From Stagonosporopsis chrysanthemi (Eukaryota > Ascomycota > Dothideomycetes > Pleosporales > Didymellaceae): 25,434 nt of DNA. Positions 1 through 9,940 of the stretch are shown here, piece by piece. Both the position numbers and the translations under genes were made by a program. The notes under the pieces are model-generated. The model worked only from the letters and a program-made list of their open reading frames with translations, was not told where the DNA came from and did not search any database. The stretch lies in NCBI GenBank assembly GCA_022560025.1, contig JAFISE010000280.1, positions 1 to 25,434 on the forward strand, in the 5' to 3' direction. Numbering within the stretch: the first letter of the stretch is position 1; every line of letters begins with the position of its first letter.

Positions 1-528
1 GGTAGCTGTAAACAACGCTAGTGCAGGATAGGGAGCTGCATCTCAACAAAAGTGAGGCGCAGGTTGCCCATGAGGCAAGGGAGACTCCAAATCGTGATAC
101 TTCACCAGTACGCTCCTCTTCGCGATCGATGGCCCGGTTTTGTTCCGAACAGACCAGAACCTGGCAAGGAAACAGAAGACGGCTGTGCGAACACATGCTG
201 CGATGATGATCCCTCTACCCATCTGGGATCTCGGCTCTTGCGAACGTAAGAAAAGGCAAGGGCTAAACCAATTTGAGATATTGGAGACACAATTGGCAAT
301 GGCAATAAGCACAGTGAGCTTGGGACGTACGCGTGCATGAAATGACAGTGATCTCCCACGAGATTTGATTGTTGAGATCAGTGCTACTACTGATACTGCG
401 ATCGCGACAGCCGACTACGCCAATATAACACACAGCACAATGTCGCGAGAAGAGGGTTTCGAGGTAATGACGCTCCCAGGCACTTGCGATATGATGTATT
501 TGACGCAGGATAGAGGGACGCTGGCAGG
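1..528. other. No supportable gene; downstream flank of the small minus-strand gene
   Basis: Only short overlapping open frames occur here, on both strands, none longer than about 90 codons and none with recognisable protein features or convincing splice structure. The right part is presumably 3' untranslated and terminator sequence of the gene ending at 529. The left window edge could cut a gene whose coding part lies outside. Confidence 0.5.
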
Positions 529-785
529 CTATCTGACGTTTTTTCGCTGCAGGTCTTCTGTTATGCTAGCAAGATTAGCTTGTAAGGCATCCATAAGATC
601 GAGGAGTCTGATAATGTTAGTGTTACTGTGAGAGCAGCTAGCATTCTACTTTACATCATAAGCCACATAAGTGCTGCCTTGTTGAGACTTTCCAAATTCT
701 CTGGGGCACCCTTAGCAGCAGCGTGCTCGATCTTCATGATCTCTGCGCGCAATTCCGAGATAGAAATAGAGTCGTGGTCGGTCAT
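529..785 (-). CDS. Unrecognised small protein, 69 aa, two exons
   Basis: Exon 1 is 785-655 and exon 2 is 607-529; the 47-nt intron 654-608 has a GTAAAG donor, a CACTAAC branch-like site and a TCAG acceptor. Splicing replaces a stop at the exon 1 border and joins two coding-like halves into one 69-residue product. The protein starts MTDHDSISISELRAEI and ends with LQANLASITEDLQRK. It is mostly helix-compatible, with heptad-like spacing of L, I and A and a hydrophobic centre around residues 39-50 (LMWLMILLDLMD). There is no signal peptide and no cysteine. A TATAAA lies about 90 nt upstream. I do not recognise the family; a small coiled-coil or helical-hairpin protein is a reasonable structural guess. 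The evidence for a real gene is the coherent intron, TATA box and start context; without a homologue it stays moderate. Confidence 0.55.
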
Positions 786-872
786 GATGAAAATCTATCG
801 GGACTCTGAGGTTGTCCTTAAGGTTTGAAGGATGATTTACTGATTGGAAGTGAGGGAGATGTGATTGAGAGC

Positions 873-879
873 TTTATAC
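873..879 (-). promoter_or_regulatory. TATA box of the small gene
   Basis: On the minus strand the sequence TGTATAAAGC lies about 90 nt before the ATG at 785 and is followed by a CT- and CA-rich leader, the usual layout of a well-expressed fungal gene. Assignment is by position and sequence only. Confidence 0.45.
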
Positions 880-885
880 ACTATT

Positions 886-1609
886 GTGGTTCTCCAGCTC
901 GCGTTAGGCTGTTGTGGTCAACGGCAGATATCATATCAATGCTTGCCAAACACGCAGATTCTCGGATGAACCCGTGGAAATATGGTTGTTGTCCGCATTG
1001 ATGGGCAGCGAAACAGTCATGTCCTCTCTAGAGATGACAAAAGGTCGAACAAGAATTCTCGAAATACAACTGTCGAGAACATGGCACTCTCGAAAGACCC
1101 GGCGCAGGTTCTTCTCCTTAGAAAATCCACTAACTTGTGTTGACCGCTACCATGGTTCCCTTCAGCATTTTACGTCCTGCAGGCAATCACGATATCATCT
1201 GATTTGCATCTATTTGTAGTGTCCCAGGTCACCCTGGAGGACTGGCCACTCAAACGACATGGCTCAATAATGCAGACATTGTTCCACGGATATCAGGGAG
1301 CAAACGCCATCACAGCTGAGTGCGCTTGATCCAGGATTTAGGTTTCTTCCACGCTCGTTTTCTATCAGTGCTTGCTGGTATGTTCTGAGAAGCAGTCCAA
1401 CGCACCGAGGTACCTGCCTAAATGTTCTCATAGGCCAGATTAGTTGTGCGGAATAAGAGGGGTAGCGTTATCTGTATATGTACAACATTACCCAGATCAG
1501 CCTCTTTCTTCCGCAGTACTATGTTATTGCCCGCTTCTCTTCCGTAATACTACATAGGTTCTCATCCCACCTCTCTACCACGGTATTAGTTTCTGACCAG
1601 CGCTACTGT
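886..1609. other. Intergenic: upstream of the small gene, downstream of the F-box gene
   Basis: About 720 bases. An open frame of about 100 codons (914-1219, plus) begins with GTG rather than ATG, shows no family resemblance and has no CT-rich leader, so it is not called. No repeats or RNA genes were seen. Confidence 0.4.
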
Positions 1610-2473
1610 TCAATCGAACCAGGCCTTCCACTCTCCATCATCTGGACCGCTAACATCTTCTTCGCCTGCAATGTTGTCCGAATCTGACGAAAGGAGACTC
1701 CCCGTCTCATCCTGCGGCGCCCGCCAGCTTGTTTTATAACCACGAATATCTTGCTGGCCAACTTGTAGAATATCCTGCAGTGGCACCGCCGGATCGGTCG
1801 CCTGGTAGCCCCGGTGTGTAAGACTCACTTCGCCTAGCCAATCGGTTGTAGGCCCCCAACAATCTAGTCTTCTACAGCATTCTTTGCAAAACAACCGGCA
1901 TGACTCATGCCCTGCAGCATCTCCAGTCTTTACCTTCCGACATTCCATACACCAAACCCAGACCAAGCTGTCAACGATCAGTTTCGTCCCTGGTGCATAT
2001 GTCGACATTCCACGTGGCTCAGTGCCAGGCCGCTGCTCGTCCGCGCTGCGTGTTCCACATGGAACGCAAAATCGACTTAGCGTCTTGTACGCCAAAGTTT
2101 CTGGCTCTTGTAATACCCACGACCCATGTCTCCCAGTCGCAAATTGGCTGCGCGATTTAATTTGCAGGCAAATACAGCATGAGAAGATGTTCTTCTTGAT
2201 TGCGACTGAGCTTCGCTCGATAGCCAGTACGAGAGAGAGACTCTGGGGTATGAGGGCGCGGAAATGATGGTTTGTCGCACGCAGATGTAGGATTGAGGGG
2301 TGCGTTACGGGGATGAGGCCACAAGTCGAATTCGAGTGAGTCGGATGCGAATCGGTCAAAATGCCCCGGCATTCACGAATGTAGGTGGTAAGGTTGTCGA
2401 TGATGAGCTCCTGTAACTCGACGGGCAAGTGCTGCATGGAAGGGGCACCATCAGATTGATTACTTGATACCAT
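1610..2473 (-). CDS. F-box-like protein with a cysteine-pair zinc-binding region
   Basis: A single-exon frame of 287 aa. Residues about 15-35 (LPVELQELIIDNL) match the start of an F-box helix; F-box proteins normally recruit substrates to SCF ubiquitin ligases through Skp1. After it come paired cysteines: CCICL near 99-103, CVPC near 136-139, CMEC near 175-178 and CKECC near 196-200. Cysteine pairs of this kind recur in fungal F-box-like proteins and could bind zinc. The C-terminus is acidic (SSDSDNIAGEEDVSGPDDGEW). I chose the ATG at 2473 because it sits in a good context (A at -3) just ahead of the F-box; the frame stays open to an ATG at 2611, which would add 46 low-complexity residues. 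The substrate is unknown. It lies divergent from the 2EXR gene at 3977, with decayed sequence between. Confidence 0.65.
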   Translation of the reverse strand: MVSSNQSDGAPSMQHLPVELQELIIDNLTTYIRECRGILTDSHPTHSNSTCGLIPVTHPSILHLRATNHHFRALIPQSLSLVLAIERSSVAIKKNIFSCCICLQIKSRSQFATGRHGSWVLQEPETLAYKTLSRFCVPCGTRSADEQRPGTEPRGMSTYAPGTKLIVDSLVWVWCMECRKVKTGDAAGHESCRLFCKECCRRLDCWGPTTDWLGEVSLTHRGYQATDPAVPLQDILQVGQQDIRGYKTSWRAPQDETGSLLSSDSDNIAGEEDVSGPDDGEWKAWFD

Positions 2474-2635
2474 TTTGATTGGCCCAGTTACCTCGTTGCT
2501 GTGTTGTGATGGACGATGATGGGCGGGAAATTCGGATTGAGGCTGATAAAGGATGAGGGGGTTGGGAGTTGGTAAGGCGGACAATTGATTGGATCGCTCG
2601 TGATTCAACACCAGGGTCGGTCTTGGCTGCGGGCC

Positions 2636-3370
2636 TTAAAGTCGGATGAATACCAGGATAGAATTGTCAGAAGCCCTAATGCTGAGTCCCACCATTTGAC
2701 CATGGAAGCGCATCTGAGACCGGTCAAGGCCTTCTTCGGAGTCGCAATGATACGTACTTGCACCTGAACATGGCAATATATATAATTCATAGTGGGCTGT
2801 AGATGGCTCGCCGACGAGTGTTCGATATTCCATCGACGGAGTAGGCCTGGAGGTGCCGGTGAAGGACCCGTTTGTAGCCCCGCAATCCCGTGACCTTAAA
2901 AGTAACTCCGGTGTCGCATTCCTCCTAGGCCCCATCACCACATTTTCAGGTTCCCCCGGCCAAGCTCCGCAACAGTATCTACTACTTCGTGTACCGCCGT
3001 AGAACTCCGGACTTTGCTTAGGAACGGAAAAGAGAGAGTGATGTTCATCAGGAAAGTCCCACGGCCGGTCCGTAGGTGTCGTGAAGTATACCAAGAGTGA
3101 AAGCCATTCAGCTGGAGCTTCACAAAGCTTCTAATCAACGATCACGTCACTAGCCCAAATGATTTCGAAAAGAGTGTTAACGCCCGTAGTCTCGACTCCA
3201 GTTCCAGTTTTGGTGATGAACAAACATTTCGCGATAGCTCTCTTTGCCCGTGCAAAATGGCCTATTCTTTCAGTTCTCGACGCTGGATTGCCCACAAACA
3301 TTGCGGTGAGTAGCTTCTCAACCTCGAATTTGCGGTTTTCTCCTGGAACCTGCAGTTCTCCACAAGGCAT
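2636..3370 (-). pseudogene. Unrecognised coding-like stretch broken by an in-frame stop
   Basis: On the minus strand one frame runs from an ATG at 3370 to a stop at 2636, about 245 codons, interrupted only by a TAG at 3133-3131. Residues before the stop (MPCGELQVPGENRKF..., ...FARAKRAIAKCLFITK) and after it (KLCEAPAEWLSLLVYF..., WDFPDEHHSLFSVPK) have the composition of a real protein. A further coding-like segment lies upstream at 3675-3514 (LAELDATFGLAEPQAKI) in another frame, behind a possible TTTAG acceptor. Either this is a decayed gene, or a gene whose introns I could not place: a 51-nt GTTAAC...TTAG intron could remove the stop in frame, but its donor is weak. I recognise no family. Confidence 0.3.
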
Positions 3371-3840
3371 AGAGTAGCTCTTTGGTCGTACCTACAAAAA
3401 TCGGGCCTTGAGACCGCCTACTCAGAAAGTGCGCATATTATTCGGCGAGACGCAGACATTTAAGGTGTATCGCATTCCTCTAAGGACCATGAGAGGATTC
3501 GCACTTTGGCTTTTTAAAGGTCACAATCATCTACGACGACTGGATTGCGAAGGAGATTGTCTTCATCCGTGGAATCCGAAGCAAAGAGCGGCTCGAGAAT
3601 AATCTTCGCTTGTGGCTCCGCAAGCCCGAAGGTTGCATCGAGTTCAGCTAAAACCCGCTCGCTTGGGAGCGCAACCTAAATACCACGGCTCGAAGTCGAT
3701 CGAAGACTTTCACTTCGCTACCTCCCTGACTGTGCTATACGTTGATGTTTTCACTCACCACATCAACTACGACATCTTTTCAATCAATTATGCATAGCTT
3801 GGCAGATGTCAGTGAAGGTAGCACCAGGCCACCGCCATCG

Positions 3841-3976
3841 TTCTGCTTCCTATATCCTCCGCGCCTTTCATCCTCTCTACCTTTCTCTCAACCACCTCAA
3901 CACAACTCCACCTCTAGACTTCACCATCTCAATACAGCACCGCCTTTACACGACAACACCACCTTCCACTTTTACC
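3841..3976 (+). promoter_or_regulatory. CT-rich leader of the 2EXR-type gene
   Basis: The stretch before the ATG at 3977 is rich in C, T and CA runs (for example CTACCTTTCTCTCAACCACC) and nearly free of G. Pyrimidine-rich tracts like this mark transcription start regions and 5' leaders in filamentous fungi, which supports the chosen start and strand. No TATA box was identified. Confidence 0.35.
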
Positions 3977-4633
3977 ATGAATATCAAAACCATCTACTTC
4001 ACAGAGCGTAGGCTCAACGAAATGTACGTACACACCATACCGCACCTCGCACCCACTATAACCCGACACTCACTATACCACCTTAGAACCAAGCGCAACC
4101 AGGAAAAGTCCTTCTTTCTGCGTCTCCCCGCAGAGCTTCGAAACATGATCTACCACTACACATTCACCTCCGCTGCCATCAACTTCCGCCACAAACCCTA
4201 CCCACACACTGACATCATCAAATTCACCCGCCGCGTCTGCAGCCTCCCCCGAGTCTGCCGTCAAACACACTTCGACACCGCGCCGTTTGTGGACAGTCAC
4301 GAGAGCCTGACAGTCACGACCTGCGGCCGCGGCTGCTTCAAATGGGAACCCTGTCTTCACAGCCTTAGGCTCGGGGGCGCGGATCTGAGCGCCGTGCGGG
4401 TGCTGCTGGAGGTCCCAGAGATTCTCGTGCGGGATATTGTGTGTGCGTTTGCGCGGCAGGGGAACCCAGCGGGGGAGACGGGGATGACGCAGCTTGCGGC
4501 GAGGATGTTTCCGGGGCTGGAGGTCGTGTGGCTGGCTAAGGAGTGGTGGGGGGGGGAGGGCTGGCGGAAAGGGCTGGCGGAGGCGGCGGTGAGATGGGGG
4601 TTTGGGAATGGGGGGTTGGAAATGGGGGGTTGA
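3977..4633 (+). CDS. 2EXR / F-box-like domain protein, 197 aa
   Basis: The proposed gene has exon 1 at 3977-4023 and exon 2 at 4087-4633, with a 63-nt intron 4024-4086 (GTACGT donor, CTTAG acceptor). The intron length is a multiple of three, so an unspliced reading also stays open. Near residue 25 lies FFLRLPAELRNMIYHYTF, the signature of the 2EXR/F-box-like family that is expanded in filamentous ascomycetes; the family's molecular role is largely unknown. A second conserved-looking block, VCSLPRVCRQTHFDTAPF, follows, as is usual in these proteins (the VCRQ motif). The last 30 residues are glycine- and tryptophan-rich because the DNA turns into G-runs, which suggests a recently drifted C-terminus. 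It converges with ELP1, 165 bp away. The family assignment is firm; the exact start and the intron are inferred. Confidence 0.65.
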   Translation: MNIKTIYFTERRLNEMYVHTIPHLAPTITRHSLYHLRTKRNQEKSFFLRLPAELRNMIYHYTFTSAAINFRHKPYPHTDIIKFTRRVCSLPRVCRQTHFDTAPFVDSHESLTVTTCGRGCFKWEPCLHSLRLGGADLSAVRVLLEVPEILVRDIVCAFARQGNPAGETGMTQLAARMFPGLEVVWLAKEWWGGEGWRKGLAEAAVRWGFGNGGLEMGG

Positions 4634-4677
4634 GGGTTCAGTGGGTGTGAGGCGCTGGGGATGGAGTCTGGACTGAA

Positions 4678-4700
4678 GGGATAGGGATAGGGTTAGGGTT
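4678..4700 (+). repeat. Short interstitial telomere-like repeat
   Basis: The sequence GGGATAGGGATAGGGTTAGG, continuing GTT, contains two TAGGGA-like units followed by TTAGGG units. TTAGGG is the usual telomere repeat of filamentous fungi. It sits in the 165-bp gap between two convergent genes. With so few units it may be chance or the product of double-strand break repair; it does not show that the locus is subtelomeric. Confidence 0.5.
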
Positions 4701-4798
4701 GCACATACCTACATGTCGTCGAGTGGATAGAGACGATTCAGAAACGAAACATCAGCTTGTGTGGCGGAAAGCTAGTTGATTCGTTGTAAATCGGCACC

Positions 4799-7700
4799 TC
4801 ACAGCAAACTCAGCGTCTCAACCCCCTTGACAATAGGCGCTACCCTCTTCCGCTCCACCTCCTGCAAGCTTTCCCACAACGTCGCATCCCCACCCGTCGG
4901 CCTCAACGTGCCATCGATCCCCTCAACCCCCTCATCCACCTTCTCCGCCGCCTTCGGGTCAACAGGATACATGTCCCTCACCGCATCCTTACAGCGCTCC
5001 ACAACCTCCTGATGCGCGCGACTCACCGCATCAGCACGCTCCCGCATTCCGCGCTTGACCAAACCCTCCACAAGCCGCTGGATCTCGTCCTGCATACTGT
5101 TGATGCGCTCGATGAGACGCTCGATCGAGTTAGCGAGGTACTCTTCCTCATAGACTGTTCCCTTTTTGCCGCGTGCGCGCTTGCGCTCCTCGCGGCGTTT
5201 GTTCTTGCTTGTTTTGCGCGTGGCGGTGGTGTTGACGGTGCCGGTTTGCTTGGTGTAGCGCGTCATGAAGGTGCCGCCGCTTGTTGTGTCGGTGGGTGCG
5301 AGAGAGATGTTGTCGGGAATGTTGGCGTCGACGGCGTCCATGCCATCGTAGAATGCCATCGGGTCTTCGGCTTTTTTGGTGCGCAGTTCCTGGAGACGCG
5401 GCACTTGGGCGAGGAGCTGGGTCCGCATGTCTGCGAGGAATTCGGTCATGTCGGCACTGCGCTCGATGAGGGACGGGTCGATGACGGTTTTGATCAAGGA
5501 GGCATCGCGGCGGAGGATGACAAGGCGTGTGGCTTCGGCGAAGTGGTGGCCACGACACATGAGCCTTGCTGCTGCTGGGAGATCGGAGAGGTAGTCGAAA
5601 GTGATGACGGCGGCAGAGTGGTAGTCTTTGGATTCTGTAAGGCCTTCGGCCAACGACGAGGCAAGGTCTGTCAGCTCCTCATCCGAGACGCCGGCCAATG
5701 TTGCGGATGAAAGAGCTTCACGCCAGAGATTCGCAGAGCGGTAGCTGGGCCAGGCTGAGGCATGGTCAGAGAGGTATTCGTATGCGATGGCAGCCTCCTT
5801 GTGCTTGTTTGTCGTGCTGAGGTAGTCGGCGTAGAGGCGCATGATCTTCTTCAAGTGAGCAGCGTCATATTGGTACATATCCAGAGCCTCGGTGTACAGC
5901 ACATGATTCTGGATATACTCCTGCGCTTCGTCAAATGCTTGAAGTTCCTTTAGGTGTGCGAGTGCCTTTGCGCGACGCCCAAGCTGGTCATCAATCTGGA
6001 ACTTCCGACGAACGTCAGGAAGATCCTGAAGTGACTGAAGGTGCGGCAGATATTCGCGAGGGTCCTTTTGCGACTGCTGCGCGATCAGAAGAGCCAGATC
6101 AAGGTTGTACAGTCCCAGCGAAGTGTCGTAGAGCTGATTGACATCTGCAAGGAAGCAGATGTGTTCGGCAGCCTTGTCCGTAAGGGGATCTTGAGATGTC
6201 TGTAACCTTCCAATCATCTCCAGACCAGCTTCCAAAGCAGGGGGTACCTTGGATACATGCGAAGTGATTATGTTTTGAAGATGCTCGTCTTTGTACTGCT
6301 GCTGCTCCAGTACCGCAAGGAAGGCATCCGAGATTCGATTGACCTTGTTTGCGATCTGATCTTGTGATAATTTGGACTTGTTGACGAGATCCTTCGACTT
6401 GAGCGTCTCACGATACATCGTCTCGGAAACGTCCTCGTTGCTGAAACACTTAGCCGGGTTATTATCAATGGACTGTGCTTGACCCTTACCGTAATTGCGA
6501 TAGGAGCAAATCAATATGCTCAACCTTCTTGATCTGGTTGACTATCAACTCGATGCTCTTCATGAAGCGCTCAGGGTCATGGTCATGCAGGATGTTCATG
6601 TCCACACGCTGATTACGGCATGCGAAGAATGCGTCGCTATACTGATCGGCCTCAATGTTACGTCGTATAGCAGCAAGTACCAGTGCTCGAGGATAGATCG
6701 TTTCGAGGTTGCCACGCGGCATCTGCAGAACCACCGAGTAAGTGGTGGGCATGACAGTCACAAGCTTGGCACCACGCTCGATGCTTCGGCAGCGCTCATC
6801 TGTCTGCGGCTCGTCGCCAGGTACTTCAAATTCTGGTGACCATTAGTGAGGCTCTTAAAATTAATGTTCGGGTTGCATACCATTTACACCTGCCAAGTGG
6901 ACGAACTTGAGGAGATGTTGTGTAGTCGTGAAGACAAGATGGGCTGGTGTTACCACGAATGAGGTGCAGTTGCGTACAAGTACGCGATCGTTGGCGAAAA
7001 GCACTCCGCTCTTGGTCAAACCAAATGCAATAATCTTCCATGATCAGCTAAACTCAAAACATGCTGGTGGCATCATTTACCTGTTCGTCGACATTGATGA
7101 CTTTGTATTCGGGTGCAAACGCTGGGAACTTCTGTATCAAAGAACTTCGAGGTGGCAAGTCTGATGCTGACTCCGCCACGTCGATCTGGTTTACTGCACC
7201 GTTCTGAAGCTGCAGGTAAAGACCCTGATCGTGCACTCCATTTGTGAGCGAAGAAACGGGTTCAGATTCGATAATAGGCCCTTGCGGAAGAAGGACCTCT
7301 CCTTCGCTTCTCCACAACGAGCTCTCGTCTTCGGCCCAGCTGTCGGTCAACACGTATAATTGCTCGTCATCGATAAAGGTGACATGACGTGCGACCTGCC
7401 CTTCGAGGGCATCGCTCTGCCATAGGAGCGATGGTCTTGATATGGGCCGTTTAGTAACATCGAGCGCATACACAGCCAGATGACCATTTGAGAGCACTGC
7501 GAGGCGCGTGCCCGATCTGGACAGCGCCACATCAGTGGGCTTGTGTTCTAGAGACACCGTGCAGAATGCCATGGGCGGTGGCACATTAGCAACTCTCAAC
7601 GGCGTGAGCTTTAAAGATACTTGCTTGGTCAGCGTAGTCGATAGTTGCAGTGACATGATACTCACAGCCATCGATCGAAGCAACAAGACCATAGTCGTTT

Positions 7701-8933
7701 GGTGGGGCAACAGAGCCAGCGGCGGTCGTGGACAAGAACTCAGTGATCTGAAGAGCGTCTACAAGATTAAGTCAGACCATGCTCAAGAACATCATATCGA
7801 TGCATACCTGGAGTCGAAATGGCAACGGCAAGAGGTCGTTCGGCGTGCCATGTGCACAACGCCGTCCGTGTTGCTGTCTCGGGGAAACTGAGCTCTTGTT
7901 TGAGATAGTAGTGGTAGTTACTCATTGTCCAGAGTTGAATCTTGTCTGGGAACGATACTGCCAACACACTCGAGTCGCTGTTCCACTTGACGGTTAATGG
8001 TGTCACAAGGCCTGCAAGCTCTTCTTGTGTGAAGCGCAGATCGAATTGCCCGTGTCTGAGACCGTTTCGTTCGAAGAAAACTACCTCAAGCTTGTCGCTC
8101 GTGCGACGCACACTGGCGATGAGGTTGCCAGAAGGTCGCCAGCTAAGAGCGCCTTCGAGTCCATCGACAGGTTCACTCACGCTGTCGAGTTGGCCTTCTC
8201 TTGAGTAGACTCGGATCATACGGCGCTGCTCCTGCTCGACCTTTGTAAGTGCAAAGTACGCGCCATCTCCTCGCCAACTGATGGTGACAGATCGATCATC
8301 GAACGGACTCAGCTCTCCTGCATCGATGTACTCGGGCACAGTAGGGTCTTGCAGCGCCCTCGCTCTCTTGCCCTTGAACTGCGTTTCCTTCTTTCCCCAA
8401 CCGACAGAGACATGATTTGAGACATTGATGTCTTCAGGGGCGAGCGTGATGCTCGCGATGTTCTCGATATCGCGGCTCATAAGCAGCAGGGTATCGGCCT
8501 GTGTGGTGATGGCCAGAAGCTCCTCGTCGGGTGACCATGCAGCAGCAGCAATACCGGCGTCGACTGATCCGACAATCTCAACGAGCTCTTCATTTGCAGG
8601 TGGATTCTCTCGCACCAAAATGATATCGCCGCCAGCGAGAATGAGGCATGATGTCGCCGTGTCGGCGAAGTGGTGCAGGCTCAGAATGGAATCGTGCGTG
8701 AGCGATGGTAGTGGACACGGTGCATCCCACGCAGCTATGCTTTCCAGTCGATCTTCTGCGCCGCTGCGTGTGTAGTGCAGCCGCTTGAGTTCGATGGTTG
8801 CACGTGACTCGGATGGTCCAAAGGCGCATATGAGCGCATTCGCCGCCGCGTCCCAAGCTGTCGCGGTGAGGGGCAGCGGGTCTTCCCCCGAAAATCGCAG
8901 GAGCGACCTTCCTGCTGTCTTGAGGTTTCGCAT
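4799..8933 (-). CDS. ELP1: Elongator complex scaffold subunit Elp1 (Iki3)
   Basis: Elp1 is the largest Elongator subunit. It forms the dimeric scaffold with Elp2 and Elp3 needed for cm5/mcm5 modification of wobble uridines in cytosolic tRNAs. Exons by my reading: 8933-7808, 7758-7666, 7619-7081, 7034-6881, 6832-6490 and 6440-4799. The introns are 46-49 nt and every junction keeps frame, giving 1298 aa against about 1350 in yeast. The N-terminus MRNLKT and the beta-propeller blocks (PPNDYGLVASIDG around the second junction) are typical. Further on are a conserved block (RRNIEADQYSDAFFACRN) and alpha-solenoid repeats. Near residues 1158-1177 lies a lysine/arginine cluster (SKNKRREERKRARGKKG) followed by YEEEYL, the conserved C-terminal tRNA-contacting and dimerisation region. 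An in-frame ATG at 8999 would add 22 residues; I prefer 8933 because relatives begin with MRNL. Confidence 0.95.
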
Positions 8934-9245
8934 CCTCTTGGTATTTGGTGTATCTGGCGCCTTTCGAGTTCGCCTGGCAAGATGGTGGAAATCAAACAAT
9001 TTTCATTCGAGGTACGACTCACGCTAGTCTCCTCTTGTGCCAAGACTGCATCATCACGAAGGTGTGTATGTGTAGCACAGCCACTGCGGCGATGACTACG
9101 GAGGCGGGAACAGCTGCTGTAGTGACAGGCAATGAAATTGATGCTGTTGCGTCTAGTACAGTTGTCGCCGGGACCTCCACTTATACTACAGATTCCCATG
9201 TCTCCCAATGCCCTCAAGCCATGCCCATAATCCACAGGGAAGCAT

Positions 9246-9598
9246 TTACGGCTTGTTCTTCTTTGTCTGCCAGACTGTAGGGGAAGAGCGGTTAGTTCTG
9301 CGCGCGGTCGAGATGCAGCTTTGGGCGATGGCTTACCAGCGAGGAGGAAGGGCAGAGAGAAGCCAGTAGCTGCAGTTGTTAGCCATGTCACATGGGCATG
9401 TCGCGGCGCGCCAAGCTCACCCATGAAGCCCCAGTACTTGAATGCAAAGCCCTTCTTCAGCGGGTCGAAGGGCAAGTTGCTGCGGGGACCCTCGGGGTAG
9501 TGGTAGGGGGACGACATCTGCGCGCGAGTCGACTGGAAGCCGCGGCGGGCGACGAGGGTGGGGGCCGAGGCGGCGCGGAAGGTAGCACGGGCGAGCAT
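9246..9598 (-). CDS. COX8: Cytochrome c oxidase subunit 8 (subunit VIIc family), mitochondrial
   Basis: Exons are 9598-9421, 9369-9337 (only 33 nt) and 9274-9246. The introns are 9420-9370 (51 nt) and 9336-9275 (62 nt). The spliced product is 79 aa. Residues 1 to about 27 form an arginine-rich, acid-free presequence (RRGFQSTRA) that fits mitochondrial import and cleavage. The mature part begins SSPYHYPEGP, followed by LPF, KYWGFM and a single membrane helix (ATGFSLPFLLAVW) with a short basic tail (QTKKNKP). This is the layout of the small complex IV subunit that stabilises the oxidase in the inner membrane. Without splicing the frame runs into unrelated sequence, so the two introns are well supported. 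It lies upstream of ELP1 on the same strand and divergent from MTR4. Confidence 0.92.
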
Positions 9599-9940
9599 CT
9601 AGGGGGGTCAGCGGAGAGGGCAATTGGGCGCGGGGCCGGGCGTACTTTGGCGTTGTGGTGGAGTGGAGAGTGTCGATGCGGGTGGAGTGATGCGGTTTGA
9701 CGAGGTTGCGGCAGCAGCTGTCGCGCGCCAAGGCAGGAAAGCCCCGTAGGAAAGTCCGACCGCCGATACGCCAGAGCTGTCGCGCCGCCTTGAACTTTTT
9801 GTGACCTACATCCCGGTCGAGAGCGCCATCCTGCCCGCACAACCACACCAGCGCCACGCCCTGGCCGCCTTTGATTTCTGCACACCAGGAAGGTCACTGC
9901 ATTCCCGTTCGATCCCTCCGCCCACATCGCCCACGCCGCC
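9599..9940. promoter_or_regulatory. Shared divergent promoter region, COX8 / MTR4
   Basis: The 342 bp between the two start codons must hold both promoters. The sequence is GC-rich with no clear TATA box on either side; the MTR4 side has a CT/CA-rich leader ending in CCACGCCGCCATGG, a strong start context. Co-regulation of the two genes is possible but not shown. Confidence 0.55.

Noticed and set aside
5012..5710. A 232-codon plus-strand frame opposite ELP1
   Set aside because: It lies fully antisense to a conserved ELP1 exon in a GC-rich stretch; its composition (Cys/Gly/Val-rich) is a shadow of the coding strand.
8934..8999. A 22-residue N-terminal extension of ELP1
   Set aside because: An in-frame ATG exists at 8999, but relatives start with MRNL, encoded at 8933, and the added residues show no conservation I know of.
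8735..9598. A 287-codon minus-strand frame starting at the COX8 ATG
   Set aside because: It reads through both COX8 introns and then into ELP1 DNA. Splicing restores a family-typical 79-aa protein instead.
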